Positions 36,649-50,833 of a DNA stretch of 64,000 nt are shown piece after piece. Source of the stretch: Cladorhizidae sp. MBARI D1340-BT2 (taxonomy: Eukaryota; Porifera; Demospongiae; Poecilosclerida; Cladorhizidae); contig JAQNBH010000013.1 of NCBI GenBank assembly GCA_028752905.1, positions 11,274,897 to 11,338,896 of the forward strand, given 5' to 3'. The stretch's first letter is position 1. The number at the start of each line of letters is the position of its first letter. The position numbers were made by a program, and so were the translations under genes. The notes under the pieces are model-generated. The model ran no database searches, was not told the DNA's origin, and was given only the letters and a program-made list of their open reading frames with translations.

Positions 36649-37276
36649 CTGACCACAAAGGTTCAGCTACAGCATATTACAGAGGACATTCAACAGTCTA
36701 AGCATTTCTACACCACAAAAGCATATTTATAGCCTTTCACTAGGTGGTAAGTTTGCCAAAGAAACAGATTGGCCGTACAGTAACTAGCTAGGTAGTGACT
36801 AACAATGTAAGAGGTTGATGTTACTGCTAGCTTGTCCTAGTATCAATGTGGTAGGTTTTATCATTGAACAGCAAATCTTGGCTGCGCTGGTACCAAATAT
36901 TCGGTAGTAGACAACTTAATGCATATTAGCTCACACCCATTCTTCTGTCAGCAGAATGCCCAGAAGAGATTGGTATCCAGCACAATCTTCTCACTTTTTA
37001 AAAGAAACAGAGCTATCACAGAAGGTAAGATGATCTATTGTTAGGTAACTAATAGACTATCAACTGCCTGACAGTTCCTTCTAAAAGCTCAAATTGCGAG
37101 TTCTAAACTACTTTGTTCTTAATTACAATTATGACCATGAGCTAGGCAGCAAGCTTATATAGAATGCTGGTAGTTAGTTTTATTGTGGCTAAACTCATTA
37201 TATCTAAATCGTTATCTAAATCGTATCAGATGATAGTTTGTTGAAAGAAATTGGTTTATGATAAATTTTATCTTAC

Positions 37277-37348
37277 CTCCAAATGCAGGTGAATATGTTC
37301 TGAACAAAGAGATTCTGTAAAACCAGTTCTTCAAATGAAAAATTATTG
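37277..37348 (-). CDS. Candidate small exon (unit B, two codons longer)
   Basis: Counterpart of 3111-3176. It has the same borders plus a six-base in-frame insertion that adds Ser-Phe after NNF. Confidence 0.27.
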
Positions 37349-37561
37349 CTGTTAAATTGAAATAACCTGCGCAATCAGGAACAAATCTAGAGGATTGAAC
37401 TGAACTGAAAGTGGGTGTGGCAAGAAGCCAGATAACTGCGACAGGAGGGTAGCTGAAAACTATAATGAGGAGAAGTTGTTTGTTCTTTGGAAGGTCAAAG
37501 AAGCTACACTGCCACTAGGCTACTGATAGACACAATAGCATTGGTTGTCATCCACATTACC

Positions 37562-40500
37562 CTAGAAGTTGTTGTCAGAGTCGTCACTTTGGAGCCTGTC
37601 CAAGCATTCAGGCCAAAAATCATGGTCAGATGGTAACTGCTGCAAGTGATTCTATGCTTATTTTATAGTAAGAATGTATGAAGAAGAGATGCCAGTTTCT
37701 TATAAAAAGAAGCTACAATGCACGAATACTTTACTGCCAAATAACGCAAGGTTAGCGGTCTCACTCGATTGCTGACCACGAAAGAGTTAAGAATAAAAGA
37801 GCAAGCAATGTTCTAAATTTAGTTGTGTAGAGGCAATATAGCTTATTATGTACACATTTAGGCAGATTCCTCTCTTTGTAAGAAAGCAAAGCATTACAGG
37901 TGAGCTGTAGGACTACTTCACATGTAGCAGAGCCATGACATATGCAGACATCAGCTGCAGCTACTGGAAATAAAATACCAAACAGTTGGCTAACGATTTT
38001 TTTCCTGTGTTTATTTATATTTTTTATGGTTAATTTTTAACTTAATTTTATTTATTAACTATTGTTTTATATGCTTATTTGTGGTATACCAACCAGTGCA
38101 GTAGTCCGTGCTCTTGAAAATTAAAAGGACGTGAAACTCTAGTTGGTTATTGCATCTGTCTGGGCTTCTATTAGAGGTTGCAATTACAATGGATTGAAAC
38201 AATTATTATACAAGTTATATCCATCTTTAGGAGGTTGGTATTTCTTGTTCTTGCACTGCATCCTAGCAACAACTATAAGCACTTTTCTCCCTTTCTTATC
38301 AAAAACAAAGTCATGATAAAGTTGCAATCCAACATAGTTACTATGTGCTCATTACGATTCCCGAGAACCATGGCCAGAATAGGAGTAATTGAGTTGAGCA
38401 TATCTGCTGTACACATCTAAAGTCATTTACAGTTTTCTAGGCTCTGTTTTATTACGATTACTATTATCGAGAAATTAGAATATCTGATACAGTTCATACA
38501 TCTACTTATACTTTGGAAATGAATTTGACAATTCAAGATGCATTATTGATCAAATCAATGCACCCATGTGCTTCAGTATTTTGGCCATGTAGCAAAGTAA
38601 GAACATCAGTCTTGGTCATCTTCAGATGCCTTGCAACCAAAATATCGGGTTGAATTCAAGTTTGTTAGAAACTTGCTTGTTCAGAACGTTCACTACCAAT
38701 ACTTTCCACATTACTACAAACATGATCTGCATCAAATATTAATCAGACATTGATAGGTACATGAAGGAGTCATCTCTGCCATAAAATATTCTCTTACACT
38801 TGGTCATGTTGTAGTATTTGGACCTAGTCTATGCATGTATTGCTTACCATATCTTCCAAACTGAACCAATGTTTTGTTGGGTCATTGAGGTCCAGGTCCT
38901 TAAGAGAAAGTGTGACCCGTCCTAAAAATCTGTTCTTTCTGAACCGATTCTTGTTCCATACACTCATGTTCAGTGTGCACATTTCCAATTCAGACACTTC
39001 AACCTTATACTAAAAGAAGACAAAATCACTGTTAAAGAATGATGTAAAATCATGCATCCACCATTGTACCTTCATAAGTGCATTGTATTCTGGGTTCATT
39101 GTTTTCATTTTGACGTCATTCTTTTTCTTGCAGTGTCTTCTTTGGTCAAAGACAAGATTAGTCTTGACATAAGGGTTAGCATGACCCCTTTTATTTATAT
39201 CTGCAAGATCCTGACATTTACAAACTTGCACCTCCAGTTCACCTTTCCTATAAACAATTCCAAGCATAATAGCTCCTCTGAGGCCAGAAATAGGTTTGTT
39301 ATCCGAGATAGAAACCTTCTCCGTGATATGAAACAGTTCCTGCAGATAGGATTTAGAAATTCATAATCCCATCATCTCTAAGGTACTAAGCAAAACTCTG
39401 CTGGTACCCATCTATTAGGCATGTGCATCTGCATTCACATGCTTACCTTATCCTGTTGAGGTGGAGTGTGCATGGCATTCGCATCCAGTGCACTCAGACA
39501 ATACTCATTTGATTCAGAACTAGTTAGTCTTCGAGTAAGTGTAGGTGGAATGGGAGAACTTGGAGCAGTAGAAGTTGGAGTGGGTGATGGCCAATGGGAG
39601 GAGGAGGAGGGAATAGGCTGAAATGGAACAGTTGGCTTTGAATTTTCCCCAATTTTCTCCTTGTTTGGTCTGGATCCTGTTGCAGATGAGCTGGACACTG
39701 TTGTGAGTCCAGCTTCTTGAGACAGTGCCATAAATTCTTCTGCAATATATTATTATACTTCTTAAAACGACACTGGATGGAAAAAACACAATAGCACCTA
39801 CTCACCCATCATGTCTATCAAGAAGCTCATCTTAAAGAAGCCACTGCCTTGTGTCCTCCCTATGTATTTAGTGGTGGTGGTGCTGGTTATAGTAGCAGCA
39901 TATGTAGGAGGAATGACAGGAAGGGGAGGGGAGATGAATCCATACGTTTTGATCCAGCCATCTACAGAACTAGGATGATATTCAATGGAGGTTAAACTAA
40001 ATAGAGTCTGGAACATTATCAGCCATTCAAACAGAAACCATTGTTAGTTTCATAGCTTATTTAGTCAGGACAGAGATGAGCTTATTTATTCTTAATGTTG
40101 GTCTTGAAAATTTGGAATGCTTTGTGTGGCTTTTTGGCTAATAAAAGATCATAACATGTGTTGTGAAACTACATTATTTTGACTGCGAAAATTATTTGTC
40201 AATCAAATGTTTATCACATATTGTTTGCTCATTGAAAATAACTCGTGTGAGCTACTAGTTTAACTATAAGTATGCATAAAGTAGCATCTACTCGTTATCT
40301 CTTGTTTAATATTAACCAAAAAAATTATATTTCAAAGAATTTTTTAACATATAAATCTGCACAGCATCCACACAATCGGTACTGAGAACTTGAGGATTTA
40401 TATTTACATTGTTTACATGCACATTTAGGATGCATCTAATTCAGCTACCACCCTAAACACGGTGCATGTACAAATTGAACTTTTGTAAAATTATTAATTG

Positions 40501-43033
40501 TCAGGGTATTTTAAGGTAAAACCTCAAAACAGAGTTCATACATTAAATATGCATACTGACCTGTAGCACACCTTTTCAACAACAGCATCTTCTAAACTAC
40601 AATGCATTTCAATCACTCAAATTTTATCATGACACTTTCTTGTGATAAAAATAGAATCATAAACACTAATCCTTCTAATAATATTTCTATGCCAGCTTGA
40701 CCTGTCATTGTAAATAGTACACCTCACAGCAGAAATATACACATTTTTCCAATTATGATTTTAGAATATAAATTTGATAAAAGATTTTAAACTGAAGGAA
40801 TTTCAGTCACTACATTTAATTACGTGAAAGTTTATTTTATTATTGTATGAGACTGTAGCAGAGATAGATATGTACTGTGTGATGTCAGGGCTGGAGGCTG
40901 CAATGTCTAAGGCCATTATTATGGTAGCTGTAGCTCTGCTATAATTGACTCAACAGAGGATGGATGTCAACACTCTGAATCCTACAGTAGCTGTATGTGC
41001 ACATTTAGGGACTTTCCCATAAAGTTTCTCAGGGGCTGCTCATCACTTGTGTCAAGAGCTGCATGAGTTACTCCAGTGAGATCTTGTGCAGTGTCCTTGG
41101 GGGCTCCACAACTGAACAAGCACACATGCATACTAAAGCAGTTGTTTCAAGACAAAGGTTAACTAAAATTTGACTGTCAGGGAAATCAACAGGACCATTC
41201 CCTGACTTTTCAAACAATAACCAACCATAACCACAGCAACCACAACCCACAGCACCACAACCCCAAGGACACAACAATGGAGACTGTTCTAGAGCAATCT
41301 AGGCATATCAGGCTACTGTTAGAAAATGCCTGGATATATATGTATTGTAAGGCACCAGAGTGACACTCTGGAGTTTTGTCTGATAGTTGAAGGTGTATGC
41401 TTACTTCCCTGACAGGGACAAAGAGATAGAGAGAGTCAACTTGAGGGGTGACACCAGAGTAAGGTCCTAAGTATAGAGGACTGAGACTTGGGTCACGGAG
41501 ATCAGTGGTCTAGGTAGGGTGATTGGTGGAGTAACCAATCCCTGGAGTACCTAGTATTCACCCAGAGTTAGCTAACCGCTCGGGCTATAACAGTACCATT
41601 TTTTTTTGAGGAAGGAAGGTTTTAGGCGAGGGTGAAATTTCCCCAACAGTCACCCTCACATTATTAGAGGGTTTTGTGGTTGCTTTTGGTTTTTCAATTA
41701 AGTAGATTTGGCTTTAATTAAGATGATCAACCATTAGAATCAATTCCACTTCTATACTTACCACTTCATCTCACAGATGTTGCAGTGGAATTTTCCTTTG
41801 CACTCCTTGCACACCAAGTATCGACAAGTACGACAATGACTTCCAGTTTTCCTGAGCCGTCCAAGATGGCATGAACATATGGAACAGACACGCTTTGCTT
41901 TTAACTCAAATTGTTTCTCTCTCCTGATTTCATAGAGTAACCTCTCACAGCTGAAAAACATATTAATTAAACACATCACATCTTAATCATATATATTGTG
42001 CATTGATCAGTTATTAATAAGTCAAGAGCAACTTCATTCTAATACGAATGCTCTTTAGAACCACTTAATTTTGGATTGCTGATAGGTTATAAATGCATGC
42101 TATCATATCTTCTTACGAATAGGAATGCCCAATATCACTAGCAACAGTTGTTGACGGAAGGGCAATATTATTGTGAAATTATTTATTGACTGAAAATGGT
42201 TGTACTGTAAATACACTTCTGAGCATAATGTGTACCAACATTCAGCAAACATTCAGCAAACATTCAGCAAACATTGAATCTGGTTAATTTCACACATAGT
42301 AAACATACAGCCTTACTTATTTGAAAATATGATGCCTTCCACAGGATAGCATGCTATGAATCTACCACTATGTTCTGCTTTGATCCATCTAATCCTCAGC
42401 AGCCAAGACTAAAAAAAAGTATTCCACAGATTCAAATCTGGTCCAAATCAGCACTGGACTGTTTGGCTTGGATGACCTTGATGTGGCTGAAATATAATGG
42501 CAGATAGGCTTCTTACTGGAGATAGGCTTGTTTCTAAAGCCAATCGGTCTTCAAGATTGTCAATCACGAGCAAGAATGTTAGACACACTGAACTTCAGAA
42601 GTAATCAACAAACTCTAACTTGAGATAACATAGATAGAAGAACTCACCACAATTTGAAATTTATAGCCTTCATTCCTGATGAATGCTTGGAACATGGAGG
42701 GAGTAAATTTCAAGTTGATTATAGAGAAAACTCCTTGGATTTTGTATTTGTGTTAGTTAATGTTGCTGAGATCATACCTGTAGCCAAACCACTATCACAT
42801 CCTTAACCTTGTGATTCTATCAACATTAACATGAACTATTGCTAGACACATAATTGTAAGTAACGTAGCTACATGTCCCTAAAGAAAAGGGGGGAAAACT
42901 CGACTCCAGAGTGGGCTCAAAACTTGCCTGCCACATCACCAACTTACTCCAATAATTTCCTTCTCACTTTCTCGAGCAATTCATCATCTACCTTGGTATC
43001 ACCCAGTGGTATCATCTTCTCAAGATTTTCCAT
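37562..43033 (-). CDS. Synaptotagmin-like / Rab-effector protein gene (unit B)
   Basis: Same seven-exon structure as in unit A: 43033-42948, 41950-41762, 39969-39806, 39739-39447, 39339-39070, 39009-38848 and 37639-37562. Lengths and phases are identical. All four CX2C pairs and the C2 core are kept. By direct comparison the coding exons differ from A at seven bases: six change a residue (I39R and G49R near the zinc finger, T-to-I in exon 3, I-to-M, I-to-R and P-to-R in exon 4) and one is silent (exon 5). No stop or frameshift is seen, so this copy also looks able to encode a full protein. Confidence 0.79.
38212..38340 (-). CDS. C2-like candidate exon, status uncertain (unit B)
   Basis: Unit B copy of 4052-4180, reading GLQLYHDFVFDKKGRKVLIV. 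The same phase problem applies. Confidence 0.28.
40982..41111 (-). CDS. Possible alternative last exon (unit B)
   Basis: Counterpart in unit B of the 7108-7237 exon, identical in sequence over the open stretch, with the same acceptor and stop. Confidence 0.33.
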
Positions 43034-43225
43034 ATTAATTTTTATAGTAGCAGTTCCTAGACGCTAGCGCTGCGTTGGAGCCATGCGCACTGTAGTTTTG
43101 GCCACACCCCCTGTCGTTACGACGACTTGCGAGCTGCCTAAAAGACTCGATCTAGCGTCTGTTGACGCTAGCTTGACCAATCAGATTGCTTCATATTTTC
43201 ACGTGTCATATCGTAGTTCTAATTA
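43034..43225. promoter_or_regulatory. Shared divergent promoter region (unit B)
   Basis: Same 192-base region between the two divergent start codons in unit B. It includes the CCAAT box, the CACGTG E-box and the inverted repeat at 43152-43171, and differs from A by one base near the Rab-effector side. Confidence 0.52.
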
Positions 43226-43645
43226 ATGCCAATTTGTCAGGAGGATGAAAAGTTAGTTGAGGCTGAGCGAAGCTTTGTATGTCTTTGGAAGGTAGGATCA
43301 AGCTCTTACAAGGATCTACGAGCTAAAGAGAGTTGCTAGCAAGGTAAACTACGTAGCCACTGAATTAAATTATCTTAGTAGTCATATTCCCATATTCATA
43401 ATGTTGTTTAGGTTGGAGAAGGCTACACATCGGATGGATGCATCTAGAGGTGGAGGATTTTGAGGGACAAATTTGTGAAGGAACTGAAAAGGACCAAGAA
43501 GAAGAAGTCTGGAGATGCTGGGCCTGTTGTGGTGTCCAGTGGGCACAAGAAGAATGTAGCGAGGTTGAATATTGATCCCTCTTCAGAAACCTTTCACCCC
43601 ACTACCCCTCATTCCCATGATTCTATGGATTATTACAACTATTGA
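43226..43645 (+). pseudogene. MADF-domain gene, decayed (unit B)
   Basis: Copy of the unit A gene with the same two stops and phase mismatch. Coding-frame changes relative to A include V-to-E in EAVRSF, R-to-K in KFVREL and I-to-F in the tail, consistent with relaxed constraint. Confidence 0.6.
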
Positions 43646-46149
43646 ACTAGTGCATTATATTACATCGCATTTTGTTCAGTGAATGAATGATATAGATAAT
43701 TAGTTGAGTTCTGCGAACATAGCTGTACTGCCAATCAAATTCTCCAGCAGGAGTACAGAAGTATTCTTGAAACCTTCCCTGATCTCCACAGCAGACTGAG
43801 AATGTCTTGATAAAAAAGAAATAAACAACGCATATGCAACTATCTAGATAAATTAGCTAAATATTGGACGTACCCACACTCTGTTCTGCCTTCTCCTATT
43901 CCTCCTCCTCCGCCTCCTGAGCAAAAGAATCAAAATAAGGGGGAAAGAGGGCTGCGTCTGTGCTTTCTAATGGTAAGTCTAATTTGTTATTTTGTTACGC
44001 CATAATATTTTCCTAGCTCATTATAGGCTATTCCAGTGCGGACCGTAAGCCGTTTAAATTTGACCTCAGGACCTGTAAGGAATAATCTTCAGGTTAGGCG
44101 GGAGGAAAACGTTCTTACGAAGGGTGTCTGGAGACTACAAAATTGACGTTCAAAGTACCTATATTCCCGATGAAGGCTATATAGAGCATCTGGCTAGTGG
44201 AAATATCTAGTTCAATTTGACTATTAAGAAGGTAATTTTAATAGTAAGTTTGTGGTTCAAGGTAATCAAGACCAAATCATTCATCGAGCTGCATGCAAAG
44301 CTAGTAAAACATGATGTGGAACTTGTAGTTGATGATGTAGAACACTTTTATATTGTCATAATACTGTTGTTGAGAGAAATCTTCTAAGAAAAACGATCAT
44401 ATTGATTTTGTGTGTGAACATGAATACGATGCACGCTCTTATCAAGCAGTGCTTAGTTTGAACCATAAACTCAATACCATTGACTTGTGATATTTTTGCC
44501 AATTGGAAGGTACCTTATGTTCTTTAAAGTTACTTGTACTTGTTTCAAATGCAGTTATATAGGAAGTACGATGAAGTCCAGTGTGTAACAAAACCACCTG
44601 TCTAGATGTATGAAGGGCATCATATAGATCAAAATATACACTGTGAAAATTGCAACGCTTCCTTCTTACATGTGACATTTTGAAGAACAGGTATCTTTTC
44701 TCTTGTGTAGATTTTAAGCTCATAAGCAATCCACATGTGTGGATATCTGCAAAGTAAGTGCAAGGAGAGAAACATTCATGCAATCACACGGCATTGTTGT
44801 GCCTAGAGTCACACCACACCCACATTTATTTACACATGAAACACGGCTACAGCTGCTCATGTTTAGGCCATGATTGCCACTGTCGCTGCAGAAAATTATG
44901 GCTGTCATTGATAAGCACTGAACAAAATTAGTCACGTAGTTATTGTTCATGTTTGGTGGCTGGTTGCAAAATGGCGTAAGGCAGTGCTGGTGAGAGCCTT
45001 TCATATTGAGCCATCTTTTCTGAAATAACAACCTTCATCCATCTCATATCTTCAACTGTAGACATCTTTAAACCGGCATGTACAATTTGCAGACAACACC
45101 ATCCAATCAGTTAGTTCTGTTGGTGTCCAGATTTTTCAGTGTCTCTATACAAACCTGTACGACAGCTGCTTATTTAAAACCATTTGAAGAAACACTAAGT
45201 TTTAGATGCCCATATGTTTCTGACAGGCTCCAGTTAAAAATGAAAAGTGTCCTCACATAGTTCTTGAAACCTAATCACAGCAAGTAGAAAAACCTCAGTG
45301 TCTGAGGAATAGATAGTATTTTGTTGGCATTATCAATGGCATGGAGCAACAGGCTTCTTCTTGGTTGCTCTTGAGGTGGATTAATTCCTTGTAATTTGCT
45401 ATGCATTTTGCCCCCTCAATAAACATTTTCGTGATTGTTCATGCACCATTAAAAGGATCAAATAATTCCTCCTTACTTGAAACAGATTTATTTATCACAA
45501 CTTGATCTGTTCAGCCGCAAGCGGTAATCTTGGGAAAAGAAACAAATTCTGCTTACGATATTTTAGGTTGATATTTGGTTTAGAATTACAGACCATTACG
45601 CTAGAAGTAAACAAGCTTATATTTTGTTAGGCATTTTCCATTTAGGTTTCCTGATGTAACACTCTTATAATTTGTAATTTATAAATATTCAAGCGCCATT
45701 TCTTCTTAGGACACCAGGTTAATTCTATACTCTCACTAACAATGACTTTGTCTGTGGAGGTGACCTTGATCCTATACTGACATGAGATTATTTTCCTCGC
45801 TATCCTTGATAAATAGATTAGTGAAATGTCTGTGCATTAGAGTAGTAAGCTTTACAGTGATGCACTTGTGAGTCTCTGTTATGGCAGTTGAAAGACCACA
45901 GTGATGTGTGTGTGTTTTCTGTAAAAGCTCAACCATCTGTTGCACTTCTCCCACTAGCTATATTAGTTCTGGTCAAAGAGGAAAATGTTTATGGGTACAC
46001 TTCAATTGAATGTTTTTTACCAGTCCTCCAGAGGTGCTGATTGCATGCTTTATATCCTATGACATCACATTACATCATCAGAAAAATGATGTATGTAACA
46101 TCATATATGAAAAATGTGAGTTGTATAATTATAATTATACTCCCTTGTT

Positions 46150-46683
46150 AAAAAGTGTTAGTGCTTTACTCCTCCTAACCGTCCCCCCATAAAGCAAGCC
46201 ACAACTTCTGCAGCAGCTATGGTACACAAGAGTTTACCATAATCTTCGTATAAAAATAAACAGCATAAAGTCATTTGAGTTTGGGTCTGGGGCATTTAAG
46301 CTTTAGTTAGATAGCTTGATAAAAACACAGTTGCATCCCGGTAGCTATTTTTAACATGCATACCTAGTGTAATCACTTCAATAGACACTCCATGCGCTGC
46401 CACCAACCAACCATCATCCATCATGCTGCCTTCTCGTATACAACTAGTCACAAAAAAATATTGTTCAATTTTAAGCATGTTTGATATTTTTGGTGAAATT
46501 ATTTCCAAAATTTTTATCCTGCAAGGTTGCAACATTCGTTTTAAATTCTTTGTGATCTCTTAAAGATATCTACTTTCATCATAATTATATGCACAAGAAG
46601 ATATATTGCCCTAATTAACCAATTCTCGCAAAGACAAAAGTTTTTGCTTAAGTAGTGGTGTGTGCTCAATTAGACCAATCTTT
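46150..46683. repeat. Single-copy homologue of the 534-bp satellite (unit B)
   Basis: One 534-base unit in the same context as the array in A, with the terminal TTAGACC variant. A more degenerate homologue lies in X2 (about 29424-29930 and 57497-58000), where frame-shifting indels break the 79-residue frame. Confidence 0.9.
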
Positions 46684-47587
46684 ATGAGATGTCCATGAAG
46701 TGGCCATTTTCTGACACCACTGTTTCAAAAGCAATTAGCTTCAGAAAATGATTAGAAAACACACTTTTAAATGACCAATGGCAATCTGATGGATACAGCT
46801 TGTTTTTACCAATTTTTTGTTATTCGCCCCCTGTCTCATATGCTAGAGGATCAACATTGTTTCGAGCATTAATGATTAAACTGGTTGTGGTCAACATGGG
46901 TAGTTGCTTTCTCACTCTTTTGACCAGTCAATCCAATACAGGTGTTTGTTTGGATTCTAATGTAGACCCAGTTGGAAGGAACAACTTCAAATGATGTTTG
47001 TCTAGAGCTACAAAATCTGAGAGAACTTATCTGGTATGAGTTTATGAATGTGTAAGTTTGGAATTGCCTTGGGCAAGATACTGGCAGTAAAGTAGAACCA
47101 AGAACACCAAGTTTACAACAGTGTGCCTATTATACCAATGCATAATAGCATTCTGGATTTCAGAAACTGTACAATCCTAATAGGCTTCACTTCCATCATA
47201 TCTTTTTTCCATGTTTGCCAAAGATAAATGTGATGGTGGCAGACTTTGAAATTAATGGTGCCAATAGTAGAAGAAGTAGTATTGTTTCAATTAATGGCCG
47301 TTATGCTGGTTGCAGGTGCTAGAAGTGGTGGTGGTGGTAGATATATTATTATTGAAAATGATTACTAGCTAACAATTATAATGATGAAGACGGCTCCAGT
47401 TTGCAGGTGATTTTTATCCTTTCCTTTTCTGTGTCTTTTACAATAGAATAATTAATATTTCAAATAATAAAAAATCTGAAAACATTAAATCATGATAATT
47501 TTTTTTATAAAGAAGACAAAGTTTGATGAAAATGAAAATTTTGAATATTTTTTTAAATTAAAACTTGGCTATTTGAGAAGGGTGTAT

Positions 47588-48219
47588 TGTGATAAAATCA
47601 GTTCTCATCCAATTAGAACCTTTAACTAATTGGCATGAGACACTATTCTATACGACGGCTTGGTCACCAGTCTCTCCTCACTAGTGATCCTCGATCCAAC
47701 CCGAAATCAGCCAACTCCAGTAATAGAATGGTATATATTAATAAGTAAGTGATATACTCAATCAGCAATCATACACAGAGGTTTACACAGACCATACAAG
47801 CATAGCTTTACAGTCTATCTCTTCTTACACAAGTTCAGTTCCAGTTCTTCTCTTAGTGTTTTTTCTCTCCCTTTATTTAAATTGCAATGTTCTTTTATAG
47901 CACTCAGTTTGAGGTGACCAGTCTCTGGTGGTTTCTTTGTCCATGGTGGTTTCTTTGTCCATGGTGGTTTCTTTGTCCATGGTGGTTTCTTTGTCCATGG
48001 TGGTTTCTTTGTCCATGGTGGTTTCTTTGTCCATGGTGGTTTCTTTGTCCATGGTGGTTTCTTTGTCCATGGTGGTTTCTTTGTCCATGGTGGTTTCTTT
48101 GTCCATGGTGGTTCATTTGTTCATGGTGGTTCATTTGTTCATGGTGGTTCCTTTGTTCATTGTGGTTCCTTTGTTCATGGTGGTTCCTTTGTCAACAGTC
48201 GGGGAAGGTTTCCCTGACA
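47588..48219 (-). repeat. 3' LTR of the retrotransposon, unit B
   Basis: 632 bases with the same ends as in A. It lacks about 12 bases near 47720 (GTCGCTGTATCC) but has an extra minisatellite unit. Confidence 0.88.
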
Positions 48220-49713
48220 TTCCTCCCCCGTTAGATCGAGACCCTTGGTCTCGACTAAGGCAGTCGGCATTTGCATTTGCTGAACCAGATCTATGAGAGA
48301 TCAGAAAGTCATAGGCTTGTAATGATAAAGCCCATCTAGCCAATCGACCATGGCTGTCCTTTAAGTTTGCTAAATGCAAAAGAGGGTTGTGGGGTCAGTC
48401 TCGATCTTGAACTTGGTACCCTCTAGGTAGACTCGGTAATGCTTTACACCAGCAACGATTGCAAGTGCCACCCTCTCGATGGTTGAATAATTCTGCTCCC
48501 TGGGCAATAATTTCCGCGAGCAGTACGTAATTGGATGCACTTATCCCTTCTCATTTATTTGGCTCAATACATAACCCAACCCCGTTGCTGAGGCGTCTGT
48601 CTGTAATATAAACTGCTTCGTCCAATCTGGAGTTGATAGAATTGGTTGATCTGTCAAAAGCTTTCTTTAATGCTTGGAATGCTCTGTCACATTCCGTTGT
48701 CCAGATCACTTTGTTTTCTTTCATCTTTTTTGTTAAGTTCGTGAGGGGGCAAGCTATCGTAGCAAATGATTGAATAAATTTGCGATAGTAGCTGCAGAGT
48801 CCTAGAAATGCTCGAATGTTCTTCTTCGTCTTTGGGATCATGTAGTTCTGCACGGCTCGATCTTGCACGACATCGGGCGAACTTAACCATCACCCACCAG
48901 TTGACCCAAATAACAACATTGACTAACCCCAAAATAACATTTCTTTTCTTTTATGGTTAACCCCGCTGCCCTCAACCTTTCCATCACTACCCTCAAATGT
49001 TTCATATGATCTTCCCATGAGGTACTATGGATGACTATATCATCCAAATACGCGGAGGAAAAATCATGTAATCCTTCTAAAATAGAATTCATAAGTCTTT
49101 GAAATGTGGAAGGGGCTGACCCAAAACCAAAGGGCATTGTGAGATATTGATATTTCCCATAAGGTGTTGAAAAAGCTGTTTTTTCTCGACTCCCCTTTTC
49201 CACAGGCACTTGGTGGTATCCTTTAACTAGATCTAATGTATTTATGAATTTGGCTCCACCTATGTTGTCAATCAGCTCTTCGATATTTGGTATTGGATAT
49301 GGGTCTGCTTTGGTCACTAAATTCAATTTGCGGTAGTCAATACACATCCTTGTCCCCCCATCCTTTTTAGGAACTTAAACTATGGGCGCTGCCCAAGGTC
49401 TGTGAGAAGATTCAATGGTACCCTGATCTAAAAGAGTTTTGATCTCCGAGCGCAAAAATTCTTTCGCTGTGTGTGCTAACCTATACGAAGGCAATCGTAT
49501 TGGTAGTACATCCCCTGTAGCTATCACATGCTCTATTAGGTCAGTCTTTCCTGGGGTTTCCTTGATAACATCCTTGAATTGTTGTTTCAATTGATTTAAT
49601 TGTGTGTGTTGCTTGAGAGAGAGGAACGTGCCTTTGATACCTGGTTCAAATTGAACTGGTCGTCTAATTCTTGGTCTTCCACTAGAAAAACTGCTGGGGC
49701 AGGTGAAGTCCAT
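48131..49713 (-). pseudogene. Reverse transcriptase and RNase H, unit B
   Basis: RT N-terminal part 49713-49375 (IRLPSYRLAHTAKEFLRSEI), a stop after WAAPIV, then the core 49347-48883 (CIDYRKLN, PFGFGSAPSTFQ, AYLDDIVIHS). RNase H-like and tether region 48868-48131, ending RHSG-type SHRSGSANANADCLSRD. A stop after LVGDG and a 2-base deletion near 48857 break the frame. The PPT and 3' LTR follow at once. Confidence 0.82.
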
Positions 49714-50700
49714 AACTTCATGGTATTCACGTGAAAAGTTTTTAGTGGTTTCCCTGTTTTTCCCGTGTCCACCTGATAAGTTACCTCAGTGATCTTTCTC
49801 ACAATTGGAAATGGGCCTTGCCACTCATTTAACAATTTATTTTGTTTGCGCGGTCGGAATACTAAAACAAATTCCCCAACCTCAAATTGTCTTTCAATAG
49901 CTTTCCTATCATGGTATCTCTTTTGAGACTGTTTCTCTTTCCTTTCTTTTTCCTGAGCCAATTCTCTCACTAGTTCAATGTTAGCTCCCATGGTTCGAAT
50001 GAACTCGATAACATCAACCTCACACTCTTCCTCTTTTCCTTTCCAGAATCTAGCTAAATTATCAAGGGGTGTTCTCATCTCCCTTCCGAATAATAGCCAG
50101 AAAGGTGAAAATCCTGTGGTCGCATGGACACTACCCTTATAGGACCACAAAACAAAAGGTAGGCAATCATCCCATTCTACCTTTGGGTTGTTCATTAACT
50201 TCTTCAACAACCTCTTCAAAGTACTGTTGAACCGTTCCACCATACCATCTGTTTGGGGATGGTATGGGGAGGTTCGAGTCTGTTTGATTCCAGTTCTGCT
50301 ACAGAATTGCTTCATCACTTTTGACATGAAATTGCTACCGTTATCTGATAGTAACTCTTGTGGTATCCCCACTCTGGCAGTTAAATCGACTAAACAATTT
50401 ACTACTGTCTCAGCTGTTAACGGAAATGCTTCCGGACACTTTGTGGTATAATCTATTGCCACTAGAATATACTTATTCCCAGCCTTAGTTCTTTTTAAGG
50501 GCCCAAAGATATCTAGAGCTATCCTGGAGAACGGTTCCTTGACAATAGGTAAAGGGTGTAGTGGTGCCTTAGTCACTATTGGGGCACTAGCCTTCTGGCA
50601 AATGGGGCATGACTGACAAAGTTCTTTTACATCTAAAGCATCCCTGGCCTATCCAATCGTTGTCTAATGGCATCCAAGGTTCTTTTACGTCCAAAACGCC
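49596..50700 (-). pseudogene. Integrase region, unit B
   Basis: A 326-residue open frame (50576-49596) holds the DDE core: LDIFGP, LSDNGSNF and YHPQTDGMVERFN. It also holds the C-terminal GPF motif. The N-terminal zinc part just upstream (GRKRTLDAIRQRL, CPIC) is frameshifted near 50650, and the second zinc His of the usual GHLG is replaced (GRFG). In the element's own direction it precedes RT. The 3' end overlaps the RT N-terminal frame (49713-49375). Confidence 0.85.
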
Positions 50701-50833
50701 CAGCCATTACTGAATTGTGAGCTAATGTTAAGACCTTTTTTCTCTTGCCATCTTAACTAGGCTTTTTCCACCAACATGATAGGGTTCTCTCATTAGTAAT
50801 CTTCCCTCCCAAAAGTAAGAACTATCCTTGCTA

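Larger units (their letters stand above)
41647..47587. repeat. Segment X1 (unit B)
   Basis: Unit B copy of X1 with only one 534-bp satellite unit. Confidence 0.75.
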
